From contig NZ_JABAIH010000005.1 in NCBI RefSeq assembly GCF_012641395.1, positions 62,001 to 126,000 on the forward strand: DNA of 64,000 bases. Direction: 5' to 3'. Both the position numbers and the translations under genes were made by a program. This document shows positions 48,210-57,075 of the stretch, piece by piece. The notes under the pieces are model-generated. The model was given only the letters and a program-made list of their open reading frames with translations, was not told the DNA's origin and made no database searches. Numbering within the stretch: the first letter of the stretch is position 1; each line of letters starts with the position of its first letter. This stretch comes from Rhizobium sp. P32RR-XVIII. GTDB taxonomy: Bacteria; Pseudomonadota; Alphaproteobacteria; Rhizobiales; Rhizobiaceae.

Positions 48210-51200
48210 ATGCATCTGCTGCTAGCCCAGAAAGGAACGATCAGCGACGGCGACGAGGCGATCGACCTCGGTCAGTCGCCCGGCGATGTCCTGTTCCTTT
48301 CTGCGGCGGATACCGAACTTGCGGCAATCGCCGCGGCGCGCGGCCAGGGCGGAGGAAAACCCTTCACGCTTCGGCTCGCCAGTTTGATGAGCCTCAAGCA
48401 TCCGATGTCCGTCGATGCCTATATCGAGCGGACCGCGCGGCATGCGAAGCTGATCATCGTCCGCGCGCTCGGGGGAGCGAGCTACTTCCACTACGCGCTG
48501 GAAGCACTGCACGCTGCGGCGGCACGCTACGGCGCGATGATTGCGGTACTGCCGGGGGATTCCAAGCCGGATGCCGGGCTGACGCCCTTCTCGAATGTGC
48601 CGCTCGATGATCTGAATGCACTCTGGGCCTATCTCATCGAAGGCGGCGACGAGAACTCGCGCAATTTTCTCGACTATTCCGCGGCGATGCTTTCGGGTGC
48701 TGAGAGGCCAAATGCGGCGGCGCCGTTGATGAAGGCGGGCATCTGGTGGCCGGGGCGGGGTGCTGTCGGGGTTGAGGAGTGGCGAACTCTCTCCGGGTCT
48801 CTCTTCTCCCCAGCGGGGAGAAGATGCCCATCAGGGCAGATGAGGGGGGTGAGCGACGCAAGGAGCGAACAAGGGCCAGAGGGCGAGGTTGGCGATTGCC
48901 GCGTTGCCCCCTCATCCGACCCTACGGGCCACCTTCTCCCCGCTGGGGAGAAGGGAAGTTCCTGCGAATCCCCGACCGTCGCCATCAGCTTCTATCGTGC
49001 GCTCGTCCAGAGCGGCGAGACGAAACCAGTGGAAGCGCTGATCGAAGCGCTGGCGGCGGAGAATCTGCGCCCTCTGCCTGTCTTTGCCTACAGCCTCAAG
49101 GACCCTGTCTCCACAGGTATTCTGGAAACGGTCTTTGCCGAAGCGAAGCCCGATGTCGTCATCAACACCACCGGCTTTGCCGTCTCCGCGCCCGGCGCCG
49201 ACCGCGCGCCGACCGTGCTGGAATCGAACGGCGCCGTCGTTCTTCAGGCGATTTTCTCAGCTTCCTCGAAGGAGGCATGGGCCTCCTCGTCCCAAGGTCT
49301 TTCCGCCCGTGACCTCGGCATGAATGTCGCGCTGCCGGAGGTCGACGGCCGCGTTCTCTCGCGCGCGGTCTCCTTCAAATCGGCGGCCCGCTATGATGCG
49401 GCCGTCGAAGCCAATATCGTTGCCAGCGAGCCGGATGCCGATCGCATGCGCTACACGGCCAAACTTGCGGCCAACTGGGCGCGTCTGCGAAACCGGCAAG
49501 CTGCAGATCGGCGGATCGCACTGGTGATGGCGAACTACCCGAACCGCGATGGCCGTCTCGGCAATGGCGTCGGTCTCGATACGCCGGCCGGCACGATCGA
49601 GGTGCTGAAGGCGTTGCGGGATACGGGCTACGCGATTGCCGATTTCCCCGCGAATGGCGATGCTCTGATGCGTCATCTCTCCGAAGGCCCGACCAATTCG
49701 GGCTGGGATGGCAAGGTGATCCGCGAAACGCTTTCCTTGAGTCGATACAAGGCGTTCTTCGCATCGCTTCCCAAAAAGATTCAAGAAGATATCGAAGACC
49801 GCTGGGGTGGTCCCGAGGCCGATCCCTATTTCACAGCTGGCAGTTTCGCTCTGCCTTTCACCCGCTTCGGAAACATGCTCATCGGCATCCAGCCGGCGCG
49901 CGGCTACAACATCGATCCGAAGGAAAGCTATCATTCGCCGGACCTCGTGCCGCCGCATGGTTATCTCGCCTTCTATGCCTTCCTGCGGCAGGAATTCGAT
50001 ACCGATGCGGTGATCCATATGGGCAAGCACGGCAATCTGGAATGGTTGCCCGGCAAGGCGCTGGCGCTCTCCGAGGAGTGCTACCCCGAAGCGATTCTCG
50101 GCCCGCTGCCGCATCTCTACCCCTTTATCGTCAACGATCCGGGCGAAGGCACGCAGGCCAAGCGCCGCTCGAGCGCCGTCATCATCGATCACCTCACGCC
50201 GCCGCTGACCCGCGCCGAAAGCTATGGCCCGCTGAAAGACCTGGAGGCGCTGGTCGACGAATATTACGAAGCCTCCGGCAGCGATCCGCGGCGCATAAGA
50301 TTGCTCAGCAAACAGATACTAGATCTCGTGGCCGACATCGGCCTCGATAAGGATGCGGGCATCGCAAAAGGCGAGAGCGAAAACGAAGCGCTGAGGAAGC
50401 TCGATGCCTATCTCTGCGATCTGAAGGAAATGCAGATCCGCGACGGATTGCACATCTTTGGGATCGCGCCGGAGGGCCGGCTGCTGACCGATCTGACGGT
50501 GGCGCTCGCCCGCGTGCCGCGTGGGCTCGGAGAGGGCGGCGATCAGAGTTTGCAGCGGGCGATTGCGAACGATGCGTCTGGAGCGGCTATTGCAGCACCC
50601 CCCGCTGTCCTGCCGGACATCTCCCCCACAAGGGGGGAGATCACGGATGAGGTCGCTCGCGCTAAATCAAACGAGTACCCTAACTCAGGAAAGCGCGTGG
50701 AGATGGGCGAGCGCGGCATACCAATCTCTCCCCTTGTGGGGGAGATGTCCGGCAGGACAGAGGGGGGCAAGCCACATACGACATATTTCGATCCCCTGGA
50801 CTGCGACATGGCCGCCCCTTGGTCCGGTCCGAAACCGGCGATCCTCGCCGACATCTCCGACGCCCCCTGGCGCACCAACGGCGATGCCGTCGAGCGCATC
50901 GAATTGCTTGCCGCAAAACTCGTCTCCGGTGAAACGCCATGCCCCGCCCTCTGGTCCCAAACCAGAGCCGTCCTCGCTGAAATCGAAGCCCGCCTGAAAC
51001 CCTCGATCCTCGCCTGCGGCAAGGCCGAAATCGACGGTCTCCTGCGCGGCCTCGATGGCGGCTTCGTCGAACCCGGCCCGTCCGGCGCTCCGACGCGCGG
51101 GCGGCCCGATGTGCTGCCGACCGGCCGGAACTTCTACTCCGTCGACAGCCGCGCGGTTCCGACGCCTGCAGCCTACGAGCTCGGCAAGAAGTCTGCCGAG

Positions 51201-52331
51201 CTGCTGGTGCGCCGCTATGTGCAGGATCACGGCGAGTGGCCGGTTTCATTCGGCCTCACGGCATGGGGCACGTCCAACATGCGCACCGGCGGCGACGACA
51301 TCGCCCAGGCGCTGGCGCTGATCGGCGTGAAGCCGGTCTGGGACATGACCTCGCGCCGCGTCACCGGCTACGAGATCATCCCACCCGCCTTGCTTCGGCG
51401 CCCGCGCGTCGACGTGACGTTGCGCATCTCCGGCTTTTTCCGCGATGCGTTTCCAGAACAGATCGCGTTGTTCGACAAGGCGATCCGCGCCGTCGGCATG
51501 CTGGATGAGGATGCTGCCGACAATCCGATCGCAGCCCGCATGCGCGGAGAGGCGGCGCGGCTTGCGGCAGCCGGGCTCGACGAGGCCTCCGCCCTGAAAC
51601 GCGCGGGCTACCGTATCTTCGGCTCGAAGCCCGGCGCCTATGGCGCGGGCCTGCAGGCGCTGATCGACGAGAAGGGCTGGGAGCGGCGCGCCGATCTCGC
51701 GGAAGCCTATCTCGTCTGGGGCAGCTACGCCTATGGTGCGGCGGAAGAGGGCAGGGCCGAGCGCGGCATCTTCGAAGAGCGGCTGCGCTCTATCCAGGCC
51801 GTGGTGCAGAACCAGGACAACCGCGAGCACGACCTGCTCGACAGCGACGATTACTACCAGTTCGAAGGGGGCATGGCGGCCGCTGCCGAACATCTGGGCG
51901 CCGCGCGCCCGGCGATCTATCACAACGATCATTCGCGGCCTGAAAAACCCGTCATCCGGTCGCTCGAAGAAGAGATAGGCCGCGTCGTGCGCGGGCGCGT
52001 CGTCAATCCGAAATGGATCGACGGCGTTATGCGTCACGGCTACAAGGGTGCCTTCGAGATCGCCGCGACGGTCGACTACCTTTTTGCCTTCGCGGCGACG
52101 ACCGGTGCTGTCGGCAACCATCACTTCGAAGCCGTCTATCAGGCTTTCGTCGCCGATCCCAAGGTCCGCGATTTCATGGCGGCGAAGAACCCGGCCGCAC
52201 TTGCGGAAATGAAGGAGCGGCTGCTCGAAGCGATCGACCGTAATCTCTGGACCCCGCGCAGCAACTCGGCGCGCTTCGACCTTGCATCAACGCCTCACAC
52301 TGAAACAGCCCAAATTCGATTGGAAAAATGA
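48210..52331 (+). CDS. cobN: Cobaltochelatase large subunit CobN, enlarged by two palindromic repeats
   Basis: A 1,373-residue CobN/BchH-type chelatase subunit; Pseudomonas denitrificans CobN is near 1,275. Family segments are seen throughout (VVINTTGFAVSAPGADRAPTVL; VIHMGKHGNLEWLPGKALALS; DHGEWPVSFGLTAWGTSNMRTGGDD; HNDHSRPEKPVIRSLEEEIGRVVRGRVV). It inserts cobalt into hydrogenobyrinic acid a,c-diamide with CobS and CobT, which are not in this window. Residues about 198-248 and 796-853 are translated palindromic repeats absent from the family; both keep the frame open. The stop overlaps the cobO start. The protein is probably functional, as the frame and all known motifs remain. Confidence 0.95.
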   Translation: MHLLLAQKGTISDGDEAIDLGQSPGDVLFLSAADTELAAIAAARGQGGGKPFTLRLASLMSLKHPMSVDAYIERTARHAKLIIVRALGGASYFHYALEALHAAAARYGAMIAVLPGDSKPDAGLTPFSNVPLDDLNALWAYLIEGGDENSRNFLDYSAAMLSGAERPNAAAPLMKAGIWWPGRGAVGVEEWRTLSGSLFSPAGRRCPSGQMRGVSDARSEQGPEGEVGDCRVAPSSDPTGHLLPAGEKGSSCESPTVAISFYRALVQSGETKPVEALIEALAAENLRPLPVFAYSLKDPVSTGILETVFAEAKPDVVINTTGFAVSAPGADRAPTVLESNGAVVLQAIFSASSKEAWASSSQGLSARDLGMNVALPEVDGRVLSRAVSFKSAARYDAAVEANIVASEPDADRMRYTAKLAANWARLRNRQAADRRIALVMANYPNRDGRLGNGVGLDTPAGTIEVLKALRDTGYAIADFPANGDALMRHLSEGPTNSGWDGKVIRETLSLSRYKAFFASLPKKIQEDIEDRWGGPEADPYFTAGSFALPFTRFGNMLIGIQPARGYNIDPKESYHSPDLVPPHGYLAFYAFLRQEFDTDAVIHMGKHGNLEWLPGKALALSEECYPEAILGPLPHLYPFIVNDPGEGTQAKRRSSAVIIDHLTPPLTRAESYGPLKDLEALVDEYYEASGSDPRRIRLLSKQILDLVADIGLDKDAGIAKGESENEALRKLDAYLCDLKEMQIRDGLHIFGIAPEGRLLTDLTVALARVPRGLGEGGDQSLQRAIANDASGAAIAAPPAVLPDISPTRGEITDEVARAKSNEYPNSGKRVEMGERGIPISPLVGEMSGRTEGGKPHTTYFDPLDCDMAAPWSGPKPAILADISDAPWRTNGDAVERIELLAAKLVSGETPCPALWSQTRAVLAEIEARLKPSILACGKAEIDGLLRGLDGGFVEPGPSGAPTRGRPDVLPTGRNFYSVDSRAVPTPAAYELGKKSAELLVRRYVQDHGEWPVSFGLTAWGTSNMRTGGDDIAQALALIGVKPVWDMTSRRVTGYEIIPPALLRRPRVDVTLRISGFFRDAFPEQIALFDKAIRAVGMLDEDAADNPIAARMRGEAARLAAAGLDEASALKRAGYRIFGSKPGAYGAGLQALIDEKGWERRADLAEAYLVWGSYAYGAAEEGRAERGIFEERLRSIQAVVQNQDNREHDLLDSDDYYQFEGGMAAAAEHLGAARPAIYHNDHSRPEKPVIRSLEEEIGRVVRGRVVNPKWIDGVMRHGYKGAFEIAATVDYLFAFAATTGAVGNHHFEAVYQAFVADPKVRDFMAAKNPAALAEMKERLLEAIDRNLWTPRSNSARFDLASTPHTETAQIRLEK
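48803..48953. repeat. Rhizobial palindromic mosaic element (RIME type) inside cobN
   Basis: A 151-bp element bounded by two 21-bp hairpins that are exact reverse complements of each other: CTTCTCCCC-AGC-GGGGAGAAG (48803-48823) and CTTCTCCCC-GCT-GGGGAGAAG (48933-48953). Inner complementary parts include GATGAGGGGGG and CCCCCTCATC. Such elements, including CCCCCTCATCCGACC followed by a CTTCTCCCC hairpin, are normally intergenic in rhizobia (RIME family). Here it is translated in frame, giving residues about 198-248 of CobN. Confidence 0.82.
50597..50767. repeat. Second, unrelated rhizobial palindromic element inside cobN
   Basis: A 171-bp element with about 44-bp imperfect terminal inverted repeats: CCGCTGTCCTGCCGGACATC followed by a CTCCCCCACAAGGGGGGAG hairpin on the left, and the complementary CTCCCCTTGTGGGGGAG hairpin then ATGTCCGGCAGGACAG on the right. 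It translates to PPAVLPDISPTRGEI and ISPLVGEMSGRTEGG, sequences typical of mis-called ORFs over these repeats in rhizobia. It is in frame and forms residues about 796-853 of CobN. Its core differs from the first element. Confidence 0.82.
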
Positions 52332-52963
52332 TGAGCGAAGAACCAGCAGACACCAGCGAAAAGGACGATGCACGTCACGCCGAGAAGATGGCCAAGAAGA
52401 AGGCCGCGCGCGACAAGATCATGGCGACCAAGACGGACGAGAAGGGTCTGATCATCGTCCATACCGGCAAGGGCAAGGGCAAATCCTCGGCCGCCTTCGG
52501 CATGATCTTCCGCCACATCGCCCACCGCAAGCCGTCGGCGGTCGTGCAGTTCATCAAGGGTGCGATGTGGACTGGCGAGCGCGATCTGATCGAGAAGCAT
52601 TTCTCCGACGTCTGCCAGTTCCACACCATGGGCGAGGGCTTCACCTGGGAAACGCAGGACCGCGCCCGCGACGTCGCGGCCGCGGGTGCCGCCTGGGAGA
52701 AGGCGAAGGAGCTGATCCGCGACGAGCGCAATTCCATGGTACTGCTCGATGAGATCAACATCGCACTGCGTTACGACTATCTGGACGTCAACGAGGTGAT
52801 TGCCTTCCTCAAGGCCGAGAAGCCCTACATGACGCACGTCGTACTGACCGGCCGCAATGCCAAGGACGAGCTGATCGAGATTGCCGATCTCGTGACCGAG
52901 ATGGAGCTGATCAAGCATCCGTTCCGCTCGGGTATCAAGGGACAGCCGGGCGTGGAATTCTGA
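52328..52963 (+). CDS. cobO: Cob(I)yrinic acid a,c-diamide adenosyltransferase CobO
   Basis: A 211-residue CobA/CobO-type adenosyltransferase with P-loop VHTGKGKGKSSAAFG near 42-56, QFIKGAMWTGERD, and VLLDEINIALRYDYLD. It transfers the adenosyl group from ATP to the cobalt of cob(I)yrinate a,c-diamide. The first 30 residues are a basic, charged extension (KMAKKKAARDKIM). The ATG overlaps the cobN stop, so it is in the same operon. Confidence 0.95.
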   Translation: MMSEEPADTSEKDDARHAEKMAKKKAARDKIMATKTDEKGLIIVHTGKGKGKSSAAFGMIFRHIAHRKPSAVVQFIKGAMWTGERDLIEKHFSDVCQFHTMGEGFTWETQDRARDVAAAGAAWEKAKELIRDERNSMVLLDEINIALRYDYLDVNEVIAFLKAEKPYMTHVVLTGRNAKDELIEIADLVTEMELIKHPFRSGIKGQPGVEF

Positions 52964-53046
52964 TCGCGCAATCGCGGCTTGGTGATTTGACAGCGGCACG
53001 GCTTGCCTGAAGAGTTCCGCCAGTTTTTGAGCGGGCGGAGGGTGCC

Positions 53047-53727
53047 GTGAAAATGTTGTCGAACAAGATGAAGGGTGCGGCTGTTGCTGTTGCCGGCTCG
53101 CTGTTGATTGCCGTTCTCGGCTTCTCTTCCGCGCATGCGACAATCGTCGACGATTGGAACACGGTCAAGGCACCGGCAGCACCCGAGCTGAAGGCGGTGA
53201 CGGTCGACAGTTCCGACACCGCGCTTCTGCTGCTCGATTTCAACGGCGCGCAGAATCCTGCCAAGGGACCGTGCAACAGCAAGACCAAACCGCGCTGCCT
53301 CGCCTCGCTGCCGCAGGTCGAGAAGCTGATGAAAGCGGCTCGCTCGGCAGGGGTGCCTATCGTCTACAGCATAACGGCAAATGCCACGCCCGCCGATATC
53401 GCGACTGTGCTTGCCCCCAAGGATGGCGACGCGGTCGTGAAGTCTGGCGCCAACAAGTTCATCAATACCGATCTCGAAAAGATACTGGCCGGCAAGGGCA
53501 TCAAGACCGTGATCGTGACGGGGACCGCATCCGAGGGTGCTGTCCTGAATACGGCCGCCTATGCGGCCCTCAAGGGCATGAATGTCATCTTGCCGGTAGA
53601 CGGCATGTCGTCCACCGATCCCTACGCCGAGCAATATGTGGCCTGGCACTTCGCCAATGCGCCCGGGGCTTCCGCCAAGACGACGCTGACGAAGATCGAC
53701 GACATCAAGTTCGAGAAGTCCAACTAG
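53047..53727 (+). CDS. Exported isochorismatase-fold protein lacking the catalytic cysteine
   Basis: A 226-residue protein with a signal peptide (AAVAVAGSLLIAVLGFSSAHA, cleavage near residue 31) and a cysteine-hydrolase fold: Asp64 in LLLLDFN, Lys137 in SGANKF, and the TGTASEGAVLNTA loop. In active isochorismatase/nicotinamidase enzymes that loop is TGxxTxxCVxxT; here the Cys position is Ala165. The triad is therefore broken. It may bind rather than hydrolyse a ligand in the periplasm, or use another mechanism. It lies 83 bp after cobO in the same direction and convergent with the TSUP gene. Confidence 0.82.
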   Translation: MKMLSNKMKGAAVAVAGSLLIAVLGFSSAHATIVDDWNTVKAPAAPELKAVTVDSSDTALLLLDFNGAQNPAKGPCNSKTKPRCLASLPQVEKLMKAARSAGVPIVYSITANATPADIATVLAPKDGDAVVKSGANKFINTDLEKILAGKGIKTVIVTGTASEGAVLNTAAYAALKGMNVILPVDGMSSTDPYAEQYVAWHFANAPGASAKTTLTKIDDIKFEKSN

Positions 53728-54548
53728 AGACCGAGCCAGACGCGCAGCGGATTTGCCGGATCGGCGATCAGCTTGACTGCGAAGGCGATGCAGACGACGA
53801 CAAGCAGCGGCTTGATGAGCCTTGCGCCAATACGCATGGCAAGCCGTGAGCCCACCTGAGCGCCGAGAAACTGGCAGAACCCCATCAGCAGGCCAATTTT
53901 CCAGAGCGTCGCGCCGAAGGACGCGAAGACGATCAGTGCGCCGAAATTCGAGCCGAGATTGAGAAGCTTCGTGTGGGCGGTTGCCTTGAGCATGCCGAAG
54001 CCGGCAAGCGTCACGAAGGAGAGCATCAGGAAAGAGCCGGTGCCGGGGCCGAATACGCCGTCATAAAAACCGATTGCCGGCACCAGCGTCAGGCCGAACG
54101 CAAAAGGCGTTATCCGGCGATGCGTGTCGTTGTCGCTGAGGTTCGGCTTGAAGGCGAAGTAGATCGCGATGGCGACGAGCAGAACCGGCATGACGGCCTG
54201 CAGGACTTCACCCGGAACGATGGTCGCGAGTGCTGCGCCGAGCGCGCCGCCCATGAGCGCCATCAGTGCCATGGGAAGCTGCTCCTGCAGGTTCACATGT
54301 CCTTTCTGGGCATAGGCGAGTGTCGCGGAGGCCGCGCCGAACATCGATTGCACCTTGTTCGTGCCAAGCGTCTGCAGCGGCGGAATGCCGGCGATCAGCA
54401 TCGCCGGCACGGTGATAAGCCCGCCGCCGCCTGCAATGGAATCGACGAAACCGGCAAAGAAAGCTGCGATGCAGAGGAGAAGAAGCAGATGGAGGGCGAT
54501 ATCGGGCAAGGCGGAGAACTCGAAAACTGGGGCTGCGCCTTGTTGCAT
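53724..54548 (-). CDS. TSUP (TauE/SafE) family permease
   Basis: A 274-residue protein with about eight hydrophobic helices and the family pattern GFVDSIAGGGGLITVPAMLIAGIPPLQTLGTNK in the first repeat and IGFYDGVFGPGTGSFLMLSF in the second. TSUP permeases move sulfite, sulfonates or other small anions. It overlaps the 3' end of the isochorismatase-fold gene by 4 bp and diverges from cobE by 56 bp. A role linked to cobalamin is only suggested by position. Confidence 0.88.
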   Translation of the reverse strand: MQQGAAPVFEFSALPDIALHLLLLLCIAAFFAGFVDSIAGGGGLITVPAMLIAGIPPLQTLGTNKVQSMFGAASATLAYAQKGHVNLQEQLPMALMALMGGALGAALATIVPGEVLQAVMPVLLVAIAIYFAFKPNLSDNDTHRRITPFAFGLTLVPAIGFYDGVFGPGTGSFLMLSFVTLAGFGMLKATAHTKLLNLGSNFGALIVFASFGATLWKIGLLMGFCQFLGAQVGSRLAMRIGARLIKPLLVVVCIAFAVKLIADPANPLRVWLGL

Positions 54549-54604
54549 TTCTGGTCTCGGCCTGCAATGTCTCGAGAGACACGCACGCGGTATTTCAAGG
54601 GCCG

Positions 54605-55024
54605 ATGACCGGGATCAAATTCGATATCTCACGCCGCCATGTGCTCGGCCTCGGTTGCGAGCGTGGGACGCCGCCCGATGAGGTTCTGGCGCTCGCGGCC
54701 GAGGCCCTGCGGCTGGCTGGGTTGGCGCCCGACAATCTTGCGGCTGTGGCCTCCATCGACGGCCGTGCTGAGGAGCCCGCCGTTCTTGAGGCCGCCGCGC
54801 GCCTCGGCGTGCCCATGCTGTTTTTCAGCGCCGCACGGCTCGAGGAGGAGACGCCGAGGCTCAAGAACCCTTCCGACATCGTCTTTGCCCGCGTCGGGTG
54901 CCACGGCGTTGCCGAGTCCGCCGCATTGGCCGCCGCCGGTGAGATGGCCGAGCTCGCGGTACCCAAGGTCAAATCGCCACACGCCACCGCAGCGATCGCT
55001 TGCCTGCTGTTGCAGAAAGAATAG
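54605..55024 (+). CDS. cobE: Cobalamin biosynthesis protein CobE (CbiG C-terminal domain)
   Basis: A 139-residue CobE/CbiG_C protein with GLGCERGTPPDEVL at 15-28, VASIDGRAEEPAVLEAA in the middle and GVAESAALAAAG near 100-112. CobE is needed for B12 synthesis in Pseudomonas and Rhizobium but its exact step is not settled. 70 bp separate it from the nucleoside hydrolase gene. Confidence 0.88.
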   Translation: MTGIKFDISRRHVLGLGCERGTPPDEVLALAAEALRLAGLAPDNLAAVASIDGRAEEPAVLEAAARLGVPMLFFSAARLEEETPRLKNPSDIVFARVGCHGVAESAALAAAGEMAELAVPKVKSPHATAAIACLLLQKE

Positions 55025-55094
55025 CGGGCGTTATGGTGTTGCCACTTCGCTCGCCGTCCTCGCGCGTTGGCGAACAGCACTAAAAGGAAATTTC

Positions 55095-56045
55095 ATGCAC
55101 AAGGTCATTTATGACACCGATCCGGGCGTCGACGACGCCATGGCGCTCCTCTTCCTGCACCGTCATCCGGACATCGATCTGATCGGCATCACGACCGTCT
55201 TCGGCAATGCCTCGATCGAGACGACGACGCGCAACGCGCTGTTTTTGAAGCGTGAATGGAATATCCCGGCACCGGTCGCCAAGGGGGCGAATGCAACGAT
55301 CGATCCGTCGCGGAGGGAGATCGGTTGGCCGACCCACGTCCACGGCGAAGATGGCCTCGGCAATATCGATGTACCGGAAACCATCGATCTGCCGCTCGAC
55401 CCGTGCCCGGCCTATAGGTTCATCATCGATACCGTGCGCGCCAATCCCGGCGAGGTGACGCTCGTTGCCGTCGGTCGCATGACGAACCTTGCTCTGGCGC
55501 TGAGAGAAGACCCGGAGATCGCCGGGCTCGTGAAGGCTGTCGTCATCATGGGCGGCAATTTCTATGTGCACGGCAATGTCTCGCCCGTCGCCGAAGCCAA
55601 TATCCACGGTGATCCGGAAGCAGCCGACATCGTCATGACCGCGCCCTGGAAGGTGGCCGTCATCGGCCTCGACGTGACCGCCGTCACCACGATGAGCCGC
55701 AGCTATCTCGGCGAGATGGCGGCACGCGGCGACGAGGCCGTCAGGCTGCTCGACGCTCTCTCGCAGGATTACATCGATTTCTACAAGCACGCGGTCGAAG
55801 ACGGCATGATGGTGCATGACAGCTGCGCCTGCGTCTACCTCGTGGCGCCGGAACTCTTCACGACGATGACCGGCCCCGTCCGCGTCGTCTGCGGTGGTAT
55901 CGCCGATGGTCAGACGATCTTGAAGCCGGATGGCCGGCGGTTCCCGCCGGGCGAATGGGATGGCCGTCCGAGCCAAATCGTCTGCACCGGCATCGAATCG
56001 GAAAAGGTGATCGGCCTCATTCGCGAAACGCTGCTGCGCGTTTGA
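55095..56045 (+). CDS. Inosine-uridine preferring nucleoside hydrolase
   Basis: A 316-residue IUNH with the calcium-binding signature YDTDPGVDDAMALLF at residues 6-20, NPGEVTLVAVGRMTNLALAL near 120, VIMGGNF near 150 and VHDSCAC near 240. It hydrolyses ribonucleosides to base and ribose. AAAGGA is 5-6 nt before ATG 55095. Its place between cobE and cobA could relate to supplying 5,6-dimethylbenzimidazole salvage, but this is only an inference. Confidence 0.9.
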   Translation: MHKVIYDTDPGVDDAMALLFLHRHPDIDLIGITTVFGNASIETTTRNALFLKREWNIPAPVAKGANATIDPSRREIGWPTHVHGEDGLGNIDVPETIDLPLDPCPAYRFIIDTVRANPGEVTLVAVGRMTNLALALREDPEIAGLVKAVVIMGGNFYVHGNVSPVAEANIHGDPEAADIVMTAPWKVAVIGLDVTAVTTMSRSYLGEMAARGDEAVRLLDALSQDYIDFYKHAVEDGMMVHDSCACVYLVAPELFTTMTGPVRVVCGGIADGQTILKPDGRRFPPGEWDGRPSQIVCTGIESEKVIGLIRETLLRV

Positions 56046-56051
56046 TGAATT

Positions 56052-56086
56052 GCGGAACCGGCCGGTGGTCTCCGGCCGGTCCGCTC
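56052..56086 (+). terminator. Hairpin after the nucleoside hydrolase gene
   Basis: A very GC-rich stem GCGGA(A)CCGGCCGG / CCGGCCGGTCCGC with a TGGTCT loop, one bulged A, followed by TCTTG. The T-tract is poor; termination is likely from stem strength alone. Confidence 0.6.
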
Positions 56087-56232
56087 TTGTCGAATCCGAT
56101 CAATGGGATGGCGCGGCTTCCTTGCATCTGGATACAGCGTCTTCGGAAGTTGAGTCGGCTTCCATTTCGCACTTGCGCACGGATTCTACGGTTGCCGTTG
56201 ACCTAATCTGCAGCCGGGCATAGACCACCACA

Positions 56233-57075
56233 ATGATTGAAAACGCATTCTCACATCTGCCGGTGCTTGACCCGGGCAGTGTCTGGCTCGTGGGTGCCGG
56301 GCCGGGTGACCCCGGGCTGCTGACGCTGCTTGCCGCAAAGGGAATGGCGGAAGCCGATGCGATCGTACACGACGCGCTGGTGAATGAAGAATGCCTGAAG
56401 CTCGCCCGGCCCGACGCAGTTCTCGAATATGCGGGCAAGCGGGGTGGCAAGCCTTCCGCCAAGCAGCGCGATATCTCCCTTCGCCTGGTCGAGCTCGCGC
56501 GCGCCGGCAAGCGGGTGCTGCGGCTGAAGGGCGGTGATCCCTTCGTCTTCGGCCGCGGCGGCGAGGAGGCGCTGACGCTGGTCGAGCACAACATTCCGTT
56601 CCGCATCGTGCCCGGCATCACGGCGGGTATCGGCGGCCTCGCCTATGCGGGCATTCCCGTCACCCATCGCGACGTCAATCATGCCGTCACCTTCCTGACC
56701 GGGCACGATTCCTCCGGAATCGTGCCCGACGCGGTCAACTGGGAAGCGATTGGTCGCGGCTCGCCGGTCATCGTCATGTATATGGCGATGAAGCACATCG
56801 CGCAGATCAGCGCCAATCTGATTGCCGCGGGCCGCAAGCCGTCGGAGCCCGTCGCCTTCGTCTGCAATGCGGCCACGCGCGGGCAGCAGGTGCTGGAAAC
56901 CACACTTGGCGAGGCACCGGCGGCCGTGGCCGCATCCGGCCTGGAGCCGCCCGCTGTCGTCGTCGTCGGCGAGGTCGTGAGACTGCGCTCCTCGCTCGAT
57001 TGGCTGGGTGCGCTGGCGGGACGCAGGCTTGAGCCCGATCCGTTCCGGGACACCGAAGGCAGGGTGACGGCATGA
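56233..57075 (+). CDS. cobA: Uroporphyrinogen-III C-methyltransferase CobA
   Basis: A 280-residue SUMT. The first S-adenosylmethionine motif is LVGAGPGDPGLLTLLA near 18-33; further signatures are RLKGGDPFVFGRGGEEA, IVPGITAGIGGLAYAGIPVTHR and VIVMYMAMKHI. It methylates uroporphyrinogen III at C-2 and C-7 to make precorrin-2, the first committed step to B12 (and sirohaem). It lacks siroheme synthase extra domains. The stop overlaps cobB by ATGA. Confidence 0.95.
   Translation: MIENAFSHLPVLDPGSVWLVGAGPGDPGLLTLLAAKGMAEADAIVHDALVNEECLKLARPDAVLEYAGKRGGKPSAKQRDISLRLVELARAGKRVLRLKGGDPFVFGRGGEEALTLVEHNIPFRIVPGITAGIGGLAYAGIPVTHRDVNHAVTFLTGHDSSGIVPDAVNWEAIGRGSPVIVMYMAMKHIAQISANLIAAGRKPSEPVAFVCNAATRGQQVLETTLGEAPAAVAASGLEPPAVVVVGEVVRLRSSLDWLGALAGRRLEPDPFRDTEGRVTA

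Noticed and set aside
48803..50767. CRISPR-like repeats in cobN
   Set aside because: The two palindromic elements differ in sequence, are single copies and have no spacer array.
48210..52331. cobN as a pseudogene disrupted by repeats
   Set aside because: Both repeats preserve the frame and all downstream motifs are intact up to the cobO overlap.
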